From contig JAAWCJ010000004.1 in NCBI GenBank assembly GCA_022793195.1, positions 1 through 61,421 on the forward strand: a DNA stretch of 61,421 bases, given 5' to 3'. The notes under the pieces are model-generated. The model saw only the letters and a program-made list of their open reading frames with translations, was not told the DNA's origin and ran no database searches. Of this stretch, positions 1 to 9,600 are shown one piece after another. Source of the DNA: Lachnospiraceae bacterium (GTDB lineage Bacteria > Bacillota > Clostridia > Lachnospirales > Lachnospiraceae). Each line of letters opens with the position of its first letter. The stretch's first letter is position 1. A program made the translations under genes and the position numbers.

Positions 1-210
1 GAAGCCACGGCGAACGCTGAAAAGTTTATGAAAGTGGTACGCAAGTACACCAGCTTTGAGGAACTCACCCCTACCCTGTTGCGGGAGTTTGTGGAGAAAA
101 TCGTAATCCACGAATCGGAAGCCCTTGACGGGAAACGCCGGAGGAAGCTCCGCAGACAGGAAATCGAAATCTATTACTCTTTTGTCGGCAAGGTAGAGCT
201 GCCCGACTAA
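1..210 (+). CDS. Large serine recombinase, C-terminal end (partial)
   Basis: The frame is open from base 1 and ends at TAA 208-210, so only about the last 69 residues are visible. The text (FVEKIVIHES, then a basic RRRKLRRQEIEIYYSFVG stretch) matches the C-terminal DUF4368-type tail of large serine recombinases carried by Tn4451-like and other clostridial mobile elements. The catalytic domain is off the window. Such proteins excise and integrate the element that encodes them and usually sit at one of its ends. That fits the broken host permease gene starting just downstream. The family call rests on a short tail, so it is good but not certain. Confidence 0.72.
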   Translation, partial: EATANAEKFMKVVRKYTSFEELTPTLLREFVEKIVIHESEALDGKRRRKLRRQEIEIYYSFVGKVELPD

Positions 211-220
211 AGCCCGACCC

Positions 221-239
221 GTCCGGCAGTCAGCCGGAC
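221..239 (+). terminator. Hairpin after recombinase tail
   Basis: GTCCGGC (221-227) and GCCGGAC (233-239) form a 7-bp stem with a 5-nt loop 10 bases after the recombinase stop; a T-run follows at 254-259. It probably ends the recombinase transcript. The right end of the mobile element should lie between here and about 290. Confidence 0.45.
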
Positions 240-285
240 AGGGAACGGCAAAATTTTTTACACTTCTTTTACTTCTTTATCTCAC

Positions 286-627
286 ATGAGCAAAGGCCAG
301 TGGGAGGCGGCAAAGGCGATGGCCCTTCCTCTTCCCTATACAGTGATACGTATTATTCTGCCTCAGGTGCTTTTAGTATGTTTTCCGGCTATTATCGGTG
401 AGATCGTATTACTGGTAAAGGGTACTGTTGTAGCATCGACAGTTGGATGTATGGAGATGACGAGGGAGGTTTCCTACTTGCTGCCGATTTTTGCCCACCC
501 GCTGCTCCTGTACGGACTCGTACTAGTTGTCTTCTTTATTATCTGCCGGATCGTTACGATAATCGGTACGAAACTCGAGAAGAATGTTGTAAGTAAAATT
601 ATGGGGGATATTCATGGGACAAAATAA
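286..627 (+). pseudogene. Amino-acid ABC transporter permease, 3' fragment
   Basis: The 113 residues correspond to the C-terminal half of a His/Glu/Gln-type amino-acid ABC permease. The EAA-loop signature (GQWEAAKAMALPLPY, then IILPQ) sits at residues 4-28 and is followed by two hydrophobic segments. Family members are about 210-230 residues, so the N-terminal half is missing. The sequence immediately upstream belongs to the mobile-element end, so the gene was probably split by insertion. The frame is open back to 211 but carries no permease-like sequence there. The stop overlaps the ATPase start by 14 bases, which preserves the original operon coupling. Without its first half the fragment is unlikely to work. 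Confidence 0.75.
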
Positions 628-1357
628 AGAAGCGATTCTTTCATTGAATCATGTGGCTAAACGTTTTGGGGACTTAACGGTCTTAGACGATGTCAGCTTA
701 GACGTTTGTGAACATGACATCATTGTGTTATGCGGCCCCAGCGGTGGCGGAAAGAGCACGTTGTTGCGCACGATTAATGGACTTGAATCCATTCAATCTG
801 GTGAGATTATTTACCGCGGGACACCGGTAACACAAAAAAATATCCGTGAAGTAAGAAAACATGTGGGAATGGTATTTCAGCAATTTAATCTTTTTCACAA
901 TCTGACGGTGCTGGACAATCTGACCATCGCGCCGGCTAAAATATTGGGGCGCAACAAAAAAGAGCTGGCCGTGCGGGCGAAAGAATATTTGGAGGCCTTT
1001 AATGTGGCGGACAAGGCGAACGTATATCCACATGCTCTTTCCGGAGGGCAAAAGCAAAGAATAGCTATCATACGCTCAATGATGATGGATCCGGATATTA
1101 TCCTGTTTGATGAGCCTACATCTGCCCTGGATCCGGAAATGATAAAAGAAGTTTTGGATGCGATGCGGCGTCTCTCAAAAATGGGAATGACGATGCTGAT
1201 TGTGACACATGAAATGGGGTTTGCCAAAGAAGTGGCTACCAGGATTTGTTTTTTGGAGAATGCGAAGATTTTGGTGAATGCAGAGAAAAAAGAATTTTTT
1301 GCGGATAATCAGAATGAACGCCTTAAACAGTTTTTGTCAGTAATTTTAAAACACTAG
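614..1357 (+). CDS. Amino-acid ABC transporter ATP-binding protein (GlnQ/HisP type)
   Basis: The 247-residue protein is a full-length polar-amino-acid ABC ATPase. Walker A GPSGGGKST is at residues 41-49, a Q-loop (VFQQFNLF) follows, the signature LSGGQKQR is near 142, Walker B DIILFDEPTSALDP is near 161 and the switch His is in VTHEM. It would power uptake with the permease encoded by the overlapping upstream gene, but that gene lacks its 5' half here. No substrate-binding protein is visible in the window. It looks intact although its partner is broken, so the loss may be recent or a second permease may substitute. Confidence 0.88.
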   Translation: MGQNKEAILSLNHVAKRFGDLTVLDDVSLDVCEHDIIVLCGPSGGGKSTLLRTINGLESIQSGEIIYRGTPVTQKNIREVRKHVGMVFQQFNLFHNLTVLDNLTIAPAKILGRNKKELAVRAKEYLEAFNVADKANVYPHALSGGQKQRIAIIRSMMMDPDIILFDEPTSALDPEMIKEVLDAMRRLSKMGMTMLIVTHEMGFAKEVATRICFLENAKILVNAEKKEFFADNQNERLKQFLSVILKH

Positions 1358-1398
1358 TTAAAAAACCTGAAAGAAAAATCATTGAATGGGGAGGCACT

Positions 1399-2592
1399 AT
1401 GGAACATCAGACGATTGTTAAAACCTATAGAGAAAACAAAGGGATTTTTAAGCTTATTCCAGTTTTTGTACCACGTCCGTTTTCTACTCCGGGTTATCGC
1501 TTAAGGTTACATCCGGATGATTACTTTGCTTTTGGTACGAAAAGAGGGGCGATTAAAGAGCGGTGGTTTTCCAGTACAATTAAATGCAATAATGGGCCTT
1601 TGGCAATGGAGGATGAAGGCCTGAGCTATGTGGCGTTTGGGCCGGAGGCAGAAGATAAATTTTTGTTTAAAGATGCGGTAGAAGTACTGGGGGCCAGCTT
1701 GATTGGAGAAGATATGATGGAGAGATACGGGACATGGCCCATGTATTCCAAATTTTTTGATTATGATGTGCCGTTATTCCATCATCTGCATTTGGGATTT
1801 AATGATGCGGCTAAAGTGGGGGTATTAGGGAAACCAGAAGCATATTATTATCCGCCGCAGTATAATAATTATCCTGGTAACATGCCCGTTACTTATTTTG
1901 GGTTTGATCCGGACTGCAGCAAGGCGGAGGTTAGAAAACGCTTGGCATAATATGAAAGTGCGGATAACCGAATTACAGAGTTATCGCGCGCATACAGAAT
2001 TCAATTAGGAACCGGATGGTATACTGCTCCAGGCGTATTACATGCGCCTGGTTCCTACCTTACTTATGAACCACAGTGGAACAGTGATGTAAACTCAGTT
2101 TACGAAAACGTGGCTTCCGGAGAAGTGTATGACCGGCATTTTCTGGTGGAAAATATGCCGGAAGAAGAACAGGATAATCTGGATGCAGTTATGGATTTAA
2201 TGGATTGGGATAAAAATGTAGATCCCCATTACTGTGAACATTATTTCTGCCCGCCGCTTCAGGCGTCCGCGGAAGAAAATGTATATGAGGAAAAATGGAT
2301 CGTTTATGGAAATCCATACATCGGAGCAAAAGAACTGACAGTATTTCCTGGAAAAAGGATTACCATAAAAGATACCGGCGCATATGGCTGTGTTTTGACA
2401 CAGGGACATGGAATGATTGAAGGCTATGAGTGTGAGGCGGCAGGAATGCTTCGGTTTGGCCAGAGAAGTGCGGACGAGTTTTTTGTGGGGGCCGAAGCGG
2501 CGCATAAAGGAGTTACTATTGTGAATAGGTCGTCCTGTGAACCCTTGGTGATGTTGAAACATTTCGGCCCTAATCACCCGGAGATGCCTTAG
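1399..2592 (+). pseudogene. Cupin-type (phosphomannose-isomerase-like) protein, in-frame nonsense
   Basis: Two pieces (1399-1950, 183 residues, and 1951-2592) lie in the same frame, separated by one TAA at 1948-1950. Translation reads straight through with protein-like sequence: RKRLA, stop, then YESADNRITELSRAYRIQLG. A single C-to-T change from CAA would restore about 397 residues. The first part has HHLHLGFND and GKPEAYYYPPQYN; the second has GTGWYTAPGVLHAPGSY, a cupin metal-site-like segment. This resembles cupin sugar-isomerase-like proteins, but I cannot name the substrate. It follows the ABC ATPase by 41 bases and probably belonged to the same decaying operon. Rescue by readthrough is possible but unsupported. 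Confidence 0.7.
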
Positions 2593-2702
2593 AAACCAGA
2601 TACATAACAGAATAGAACCTGAAAGCAGGGATGATTACAGGGGCGGCACTGGCACGAAAGCTGATGTTGCCTCTGATTTTTGTGAAGTGTTTTTGTACCG
2701 GC

Positions 2703-2731
2703 TTGCTATCCAGCCTTTATCCGGGTATACT
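2703..2731 (+). promoter_or_regulatory. Sigma-A-type promoter
   Basis: TTGCTA (2703-2708), a 17-bp spacer and TATACT (2726-2731) lie about 70 bases upstream of the glycerophosphodiesterase start. The gene therefore appears to be transcribed independently of the decayed operon before it. Confidence 0.5.
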
Positions 2732-2799
2732 GGTGTAAAGAGAGGGGGATAATCAAAGGAATCCCTGATGGAACATTTTGACGTGGAGGATTAGAGACT

Positions 2800-3618
2800 T
2801 TGACTGGATGGAGCGCGGTTTTTTTGCTGGCAATGGTTATACTTTTGTATTTTCTTATGATTATGCCCCATATGTTCGGAAAACCGGATGTTTCCCGGTT
2901 TTTCGGGGTACATTACGCCCACCGGGGGCTGCACGACAATGGTTCCGGTGTGCCGGAAAATTCGCTGCCCTCGTTTTTGCGGGCGGTGGAAGCGGGATAT
3001 GGGATTGAACTGGATGTGCAACTTACAAAAGATGAACAAGTGGTAGTGTTTCATGATAATACGTTAAAAAGGGTTTGCGGTGTGGACGCTCCTGTCAATT
3101 CCATGACCTACAGGGAGCTTAAAAGCCTCTGTCTGCTGCATACGGAGGAACGGATTCCATTACTTTCAGAGGTACTAAAGGCAGTGGGTAGCCGTGTTCC
3201 CCTGATTGTGGAAATCAAAATGGTAGATTCCAAAACCAGAGTCTGTGTTTTGGCAGACCAGATACTCCGGAACTACCGGGGGATTTATTGTGTGGAATCG
3301 TTTCATCCCCTGGCGGTTTACTGGTATAAAAAAAACCGGCCGGAAATAGTAAGGGGACAGCTTTCCGCCGACTTTAAAAAAGAAGGGGAAAGAGAGACAT
3401 TCCCCATGTGGATTGCACATCATCTTTTGACGAATTTTATCACAAGGCCGGATTTTATTGCTTATTCCCACAAAGGCGCAGGCGTACCGGCCAGGCGGAT
3501 TTGCCGCCGTCTTTACCGGAACCTGTCGGTGGCCTGGACCATTCGGTCGGAGGCAGAACTGGAGGCGGTGAAAGATCAGTTTGATTTATTTATTTTTGAA
3601 GGGTTCCGGCCCAAATAA
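2800..3618 (+). CDS. Glycerophosphodiester phosphodiesterase
   Basis: The 272-residue protein has an N-terminal membrane segment (VFLLAMVILLYFLMIM) and then a GDPD TIM barrel. The catalytic signature is present: YAHRGLHDN, ENSLPSF, IELDVQLTKDEQVVVFHDNTLKRVCG. It should hydrolyse glycerophosphodiesters to glycerol-3-phosphate plus an alcohol, tethered at the membrane. The start is TTG at 2800, because GGAGGA ends 9 bases upstream and the next Met codons lie inside the hydrophobic segment. It stands alone between its own promoter and the sigma-G-like promoter of spoVAD. Confidence 0.88.
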   Translation: MTGWSAVFLLAMVILLYFLMIMPHMFGKPDVSRFFGVHYAHRGLHDNGSGVPENSLPSFLRAVEAGYGIELDVQLTKDEQVVVFHDNTLKRVCGVDAPVNSMTYRELKSLCLLHTEERIPLLSEVLKAVGSRVPLIVEIKMVDSKTRVCVLADQILRNYRGIYCVESFHPLAVYWYKKNRPEIVRGQLSADFKKEGERETFPMWIAHHLLTNFITRPDFIAYSHKGAGVPARRICRRLYRNLSVAWTIRSEAELEAVKDQFDLFIFEGFRPK

Positions 3619-3655
3619 ACGGGTGGATGAAAAATTGTTTTCCCTCTTTTTCTGG

Positions 3656-3684
3656 GAATAATGCCGGTGAAACGGTACATACTG
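3656..3684 (+). promoter_or_regulatory. Sigma-G/F-like forespore promoter for spoVAD
   Basis: GAATA (3656-3660), a 17-bp spacer and CATACTG (3678-3684) lie about 50 bases before the spoVAD start. They resemble the forespore sigma-G/F consensus (GMATR, then CATANTA). In Bacillus the spoVA operon is sigma-G dependent, so the match fits the gene. The last -10 base deviates. Confidence 0.5.
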
Positions 3685-3731
3685 ACTGTAAATGCCGATA
3701 TTGAAAGAAACTGAAGAAAGAGGGAAGATCC

Positions 3732-4751
3732 ATGACAGGAAGAAAATTTCAGAGGGGAAAAGCCAGCATTGAATTTTCAGACGGCCCTAAAATCATCGGA
3801 CGGGCTTCTGTGGCCGGAAAGAAAGAGGGAGAAGGTCCGCTTGCCGAGTATTTTGATGTGATCGAGTGGGATCCCATGGTGGGATGTGATAACTGGGAAG
3901 CCGCAGAAAGTGCGCTTCAGAAGAAAGCAGCGGATTTGGCCATTGAGAATGCCGGACTGGTGAGAAATGAAGTTCGTTACTTATTTGCCGGGGACTTGCT
4001 GGGGCAGCTGATAGCCACATCTTTCGGTACTGTAGACTTGGAAATCCCGGTTTTCGGGCTGTATGGAGCCTGCTCTACCATTGGGGAGGCCCTTTGCCTG
4101 GGAGCCATGACTGTGGAAGCAGGATATGCCGATTATGTGATGTCTATGGCTTCCAGCCATTTTGCCAGCGCGGAAAAGCAGTTCCGTTTCCCGCTGGAAT
4201 ATGGAAACCAGAGGCCGTTGTCCACCACCTGGACCATTACCGGCTGCGGCTCCTTTATTTTGGGAAATCAGGGAGGAAACGTCAGGATATGTGGTATTAC
4301 ACCGGGAAAAATTGTGGATATGGGACTAAAAGATTCCATGAATATGGGTGCTTGTATGGCTCCGGCGGCCTGCGATACCATATGCCGGAACCTGGAGGAT
4401 TTCGGAAGAAAACCGGAAGACTATGATAAAATTATCACTGGGGACCTGGGAGAAGTGGGACAGAAAATCCTTCTGGATTTTATGCGGAGCCATGGTTACG
4501 AAATAGAAGGGCGCCATATGGACTGCGGCATTGAAATTTTTGACAAAGAAAGTCAGGATACTCATTCCGGGGGAAGCGGCTGCGGTTGTTCGGCCATTGT
4601 GCTTGCTGCTTATATCCTACCGAAGCTGGAATCGGGAGAATGGAACAGAGTGCTGTTTTTGCCTACCGGAGCTCTGCTTTCCAGCACCAGTTATAATGAA
4701 GGGCAGAGTGTGCCGGGAATTGCCCATGGGGTGGTGCTGGAGCACTGCTAG
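3732..4751 (+). CDS. spoVAD: Stage V sporulation protein AD
   Basis: The 339-residue protein matches SpoVAD along its length, with the thiolase-like fold core GLYGACSTIGEALCLGAM and later GSGCGCSAIVLAAYILPKLE. SpoVAD binds dipicolinic acid and is part of the inner-membrane channel system that loads it into the developing spore. The gene usually sits between spoVAC and spoVAE; here neither neighbour is present, so it is a solo copy with its own forespore-type promoter and a terminator. The start is ATG 3732 after AAGAAAGAGGGAAG. It is the clearest sign that the host forms spores. Confidence 0.93.
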   Translation: MTGRKFQRGKASIEFSDGPKIIGRASVAGKKEGEGPLAEYFDVIEWDPMVGCDNWEAAESALQKKAADLAIENAGLVRNEVRYLFAGDLLGQLIATSFGTVDLEIPVFGLYGACSTIGEALCLGAMTVEAGYADYVMSMASSHFASAEKQFRFPLEYGNQRPLSTTWTITGCGSFILGNQGGNVRICGITPGKIVDMGLKDSMNMGACMAPAACDTICRNLEDFGRKPEDYDKIITGDLGEVGQKILLDFMRSHGYEIEGRHMDCGIEIFDKESQDTHSGGSGCGCSAIVLAAYILPKLESGEWNRVLFLPTGALLSSTSYNEGQSVPGIAHGVVLEHC

Positions 4752-4830
4752 AGTGTTGACGCGTTAGTTTGTAAAAAAATGGAATTTTAGCTAAAATGGT
4801 TGACATTTAGAAAAAGATAAGTTAAAATAA

Positions 4831-4861
4831 AAGCACCGTCGGATCTGGCGGTGCTTCTTTT
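4831..4861 (+). terminator. Intrinsic terminator after spoVAD
   Basis: AAGCACCG (4831-4838) pairs with CGGTGCTT (4849-4856), followed by CTTTT. It ends the spoVAD transcript 80 bases after the stop and separates it from the kinase gene. Confidence 0.8.
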
Positions 4862-4918
4862 CGGGGATTCTCCCGATGATTCCATGAAATTAAAAGGGAT
4901 AATGTATGAGGTGAGTAT

Positions 4919-6634
4919 ATGGCCTGTATGGTCGGAGACATCCTTTATGGGACTTACCGGATTCTGGACGTGCTGGGAAAGGGTGGAAACGGTACGGTGT
5001 ATTTGGCGCGCCATGAACGTGGAGGCAGGCTTTGGGCAGTCAAGGAAATAGCCGGTGAGAAAAACCATCTGATTATGGAAGCAGAGCTTTTGAAAAAACT
5101 GCACCATCCGGGACTTCCGGTGGTGGGGGATGTTTTAGAGCAAAACGGAATGTTATATTTGGTCATGGATTATATAGAAGGGCGTTCTCTGAAAGAAATT
5201 CTGGATGAGGAGAAAATATGTAGCCAGGCTCAGGTGGTTGATTGGGGACTTCAGCTTTGTGCAGTGCTTTCCTACCTGCATACACGAAAACCCCCGGTGA
5301 TCTACCGGGATATGAAACCATCCAATGTCATGCAGAGGGAGGACGGGAGTCTTGTGTTGGTGGACTTCGGGACGGCCAGAGAACAGAAGGAGGAGGCGGA
5401 CGGGGACACGGTCTGTTTGGGAACCAGAGGATATGCGGCGCCGGAACAGTATGGGGGATACGGACAGACAGGACCCCAGACAGATGTGTATGGGCTTGGC
5501 GCAGTCCTCTACCATTTACTGACCGGATACAGCCCAGCAGCTCCACCATACTGTTTTTTATCCCTCAGGAGTATACGGCCGGAGCTTTCGGGAGGACTGG
5601 AAAAAATTCTTCAGTGCTGTACCAGGGAGGATCCGGGGACACGGTACTCTTCCTGTAAAGAGCTGGCCTGGGCTTTAGAGCATTACAGAGAACTGGATGA
5701 GGAATATATCAGACAGAGGAAAAGAAAAAAGAGGATTTTTACTATATGTATGGCTATTACGGCCATGTCATTTGCAGGAAACCTGGTGATGGAGTTTTTG
5801 GAGCGACAGGCGATTGCCAATACGTATCAGGCACGGATTTCGGAAGCGCAGTGGGCCATTGGAGCAGAAAACAGGCTGGCTGCCTGCCGCAGGGCCATCG
5901 GCCTGGAGCCGGGGCTGGCTGTAGGGTATGAGCGCCTGTTTAAGATTTTTCTGGAGGACGGAGGATTTTCTGCAGAGGAGGAGAGGATTTTTCGCGAAAT
6001 TTTAAATGAGCGGAAGGCGGGGGGAAGTACTTTTCTGGAATATTTGGAGTCTGAAAAAGAGCAGTACAGGAGGGTTGCTTATGAAGTGGGACAGGTATAT
6101 TTTTATGATTATGAGGAAGTGGATGGAAAGAGGGCGTCGTTTCGATGGCTTTTGGCGGCAGCTGAGGCGAAACCGGGAGAAGGGCTTTCTGAAAGGGAAA
6201 TTTTCCGGGCCAGGATTTTGAGTAAAATTGCGGAGTATTATGACGGACTGGATATTCAGAGGAAAAATGGGGATACGGAAGCTTCTTATGGGGAGTACTG
6301 GGACGATTTAAGGGCGCTATCAGATCAGGAGATCGAGGAAGTGGACAACAGGACAACAGCTCTTTTGGCAGACCGGGAACTGACAGTTCAGCTGGCGCTC
6401 CGTGTGGAACAGTTTAAAAGGGCCGGTGTCAGCCGGATTTCTATGGAGGAGGCCCTTTCCGGCGTGGAAAAACGAATGGAAAAATGGGAGCAGGAGAAAG
6501 AAGGGTCGGAATATGAAGTACGTTTAAGGCGGGAAGTTAAAGATGGGGTTTTGACTGCAGAACGGGCATTGGAAGCAGCTTTTCCGGCCCGGGAGGAGGA
6601 GAATGGAACAGGAAACAATCAGGATATTTCATAA
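4919..6634 (+). CDS. Membrane Ser/Thr protein kinase (Hanks type)
   Basis: The 571-residue protein has a complete N-terminal kinase domain: Gly-rich loop GKGGNGTVYLA (20-30), ATP-site Lys42 (AVKEI), catalytic loop VIYRDMKPSN with Asp131, DFG at 149-151 and GTRGYAAPEQY at 168-178. A basic stretch (RQRKRKKR) precedes one membrane helix at about 273-292. The outer part (about 295-571) is charged and helical and has no PASTA repeats, unlike PrkC. The active loop reads YRD rather than HRD. The gene overlaps the following Ig-like surface protein, which suggests co-expression and a sensor/partner relation; that relation is inference. The start ATG follows GAGGTGAG. Confidence 0.88.
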   Translation: MACMVGDILYGTYRILDVLGKGGNGTVYLARHERGGRLWAVKEIAGEKNHLIMEAELLKKLHHPGLPVVGDVLEQNGMLYLVMDYIEGRSLKEILDEEKICSQAQVVDWGLQLCAVLSYLHTRKPPVIYRDMKPSNVMQREDGSLVLVDFGTAREQKEEADGDTVCLGTRGYAAPEQYGGYGQTGPQTDVYGLGAVLYHLLTGYSPAAPPYCFLSLRSIRPELSGGLEKILQCCTREDPGTRYSSCKELAWALEHYRELDEEYIRQRKRKKRIFTICMAITAMSFAGNLVMEFLERQAIANTYQARISEAQWAIGAENRLAACRRAIGLEPGLAVGYERLFKIFLEDGGFSAEEERIFREILNERKAGGSTFLEYLESEKEQYRRVAYEVGQVYFYDYEEVDGKRASFRWLLAAAEAKPGEGLSEREIFRARILSKIAEYYDGLDIQRKNGDTEASYGEYWDDLRALSDQEIEEVDNRTTALLADRELTVQLALRVEQFKRAGVSRISMEEALSGVEKRMEKWEQEKEGSEYEVRLRREVKDGVLTAERALEAAFPAREEENGTGNNQDIS

Positions 6635-9600
6635 TTGGTCAAAAATATTGAAGGCTGGCTGGATTTTGGGGTTGATAATTTTAATTATTTTATTCCGTCG
6701 GTTTCAATATGGGAAAATATGCATGAGGGCGATTAAGGGGTGGAGGGGGAAACAGGTGAGAAAAAAAGATGAAAAGAAAAGGAAAGGGAGAACTTCAAAA
6801 AGGAAACTGTGTAGGAGCATTGTGGCGGTCTGCCTGGCAGTTTTCATTCCGGCGCCGGCAGTTTCTTTTGCAGAACAAGGCCCTATCCCATATTTACAGA
6901 CTGAAAAAGCGGAAGTGGTGTCCGCGGGACAGGAGAATATTACCGTGGAGGTTAAGGGGGACAGCCTTCGTCCCAATGTTTACCGGGATACGGCAGTGGC
7001 AGAAATTACATATTATGAAAAGAATTTTGACTGTGAAAGCATTGTGATAAAAATTGGCGATGAGACAGGGAAAGAAACAAGGCTTACCTTTGAAGGCGGA
7101 GTATGGAAAGGGGAAACAGGGCTGGGAGAGGGAGTTTTGGAAGTGATTCCTTATATACGGGAGGATGATGACGGAGAGAGCCGGAAATACTGGATTTTGG
7201 ACAGCGAAGAGGGGAGACCGGAACATACCGAAAACAGGACCGTGAAAATGAGGTTCCGATTTCCAAAAGAGGGGAGTTTTACAATCCGTGAAGTGTCCGG
7301 AAGGGATTTAGCCGGAAATATTTCCAGCCTTTCGGAACCTGTTTTTGTAACTGTTGACCGGACGCCGCCGGAGTTTCAGATTTCCCTTCCCGAAGAGAAA
7401 CTGAACCATGAGGGATATTACAGCCATCCGATTACGGTCTGGCTATTTTTGAAGGAACATAATTTCAATCCTGAGGAGAAAGACAACCTTCCCCAGGTTA
7501 TATTAAAAACTGGGGAAGGGGATGTGGCCCCGGTGGAAAAAGCAGAAAATATGTGGAAAATGGCCCCGGAAAAAGGGAAGGACTGGTATAAGTTTCCACT
7601 CAATGTGGGAGAAGATGCGAATTACCGGATCCAGGTTTCCTATGAAGATCCGGCAGGATGGCCCCTCACAGAGAAAAGTGAAAAGGAAAAAGTATTTACA
7701 GTGGATATGACAGAACCGGAGTTTGGCACCATTACATCCATGGGAGAGAGTTGGAATATGCTGATGGAGCAGATCACTTTTGGAAAGTATTCGTCAAAGG
7801 CAGAACCGGTGGTTTTTGAAGGACGGGACAGTATCTCCCCGGTAGAGCCGTTACAGTATTTTTGTTCGGAACGGGAAATGACGAAAGCAGAGCTTAAGGC
7901 CCTTCCGGAGAAATACTGGCAGACAGGAAACACTCTGCTTCTTGTCCCGGATACAAAGGCGGTGGTTTATCTGAAAGTGACGAACTATTCAGGCCTCAGC
8001 AATTATTTCAGTTCATCTGGTTTCATAGTAGAAGATAAAGGGCCTGTTATTACACTGGAGCCGAAGGGGAATCGTTTTCCAGAAAGCGGAATCTACCGTG
8101 GTGATGTGGAGATTGAGGTTTCTTTGGAGGAGCCAAAAGAAACGGGGGTTGTTTCCGGTATTAAACGGGCGGAATATCTGCTGGAGGCGGAAAGGGGAGA
8201 TGGAAGAGAACTTTTGAGGAGGGAAACACTGATGGAATCCGACGATTCGGAGGGAATGAATTCTGATATAAACGAAAGGTGGCAGGAGACGATTTTTCTG
8301 GCAGCAGGAGATTATGACGGAGAGAAGCTCTGGCTTACGGTACGGGCGGAGGACAGGGCTGGAAATCAATCGGAAAAAAGTGTTTTTTTGGCCATTGATG
8401 TGACAGCGCCAAAGCTGGAGGTCATCTACGGGGAAGAGAAACCTGAAAATGGCATGTATTACAATCAGGAAAGAAAAGTACGTCTCATTGTCCGGGAATC
8501 CAATTTTTCCGAAGATCATCTGTGGCTGTTTATCACAAATACAGAAGGGGATTTACCGGAAATTTCGGAATGGAGCCACAATGGAGCGGTACATAGCTGC
8601 CAGCTTACATTTTTTGAGGATGGAGATTATACGTTTTCTGTAAAATGCGAGGATTTAGCAGGATATGTGTCAGAAACAACCCCCAACTCTTTTACCATAG
8701 ACCGGACGCCACCGAAAATTTCCGTAGTATTTTCAGAAGAAGCAAAGGCCCAGAACGGCCAATATTATGCTTCTGAAAGGGAGGCGGAGATTACCATTGA
8801 GGAGCATAATTTTTGGAAGGATGGAGTACAGGATGAGATTAAGGCATTGTTTGACGACGGGGAATCCGGAGGTTTGGACGTAGGGGAATTTGACAACCGG
8901 GGGGATATCCATACGGCCAGGGTTGTGTTTCGGAAAGACGGGGATTATCATTTTCAGCTTGGATGCGCGGATATGGCTGGAAACAGGGAAAAAGAGCATT
9001 TTGAAGAAAAGTTTTCCATAGACTGTACTCCGCCGGCAATACAGGTTTCCGGGATTGAGAATGAATCGGCCAATAGAGGAACTGTGGAAGCAGTGGCAGT
9101 CTGGGAGGACAAACGCCTGCGGAAGGAAAGTGTAAAACTGGAAGTGCTGCGTTTAGATCGTATGGTGGAAAGCAGGGATTATCAATACCGGGAACTTGCA
9201 GGGACAGAGGAAAAGACAGTGAAGGAATTGCTTTCGGACAGCTTTCCCAACAGGGAGGAAGTGGACGGGCTGTATCTTTTAAAGGCGTTTGCAGCCGACC
9301 GGGCGGGAAACAGGGCAGAAAAGGAAGTGTTTTTTTCAGTCAACCGCTATGGTTCTGTTTATGAAGTGGCAGGAGAATCGAAAAAATGGCTGGGGACAGG
9401 GGAATATCCCTATTTGCAGAAAGAACAGGATGTAATCCTGCGGGAATATAATGTAGATCCGGTGGAGGATTATCACGTGGCAGTAAATCGGAATGGGATG
9501 ATTTTCCCATTGGCGGAGGGGAAATCATTCAGCCGTGAAAAAGTTTCGACGCAGGGTTCCGATTCCGGCTGGATGGCGTATGAATATAAAATTAACAAAG

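Noticed and set aside
1948..1950. Programmed recoding at the in-frame stop of the cupin gene
   Set aside because: The codon is TAA, with no visible stimulatory structure or slippery site; simple nonsense mutation is the simpler reading.
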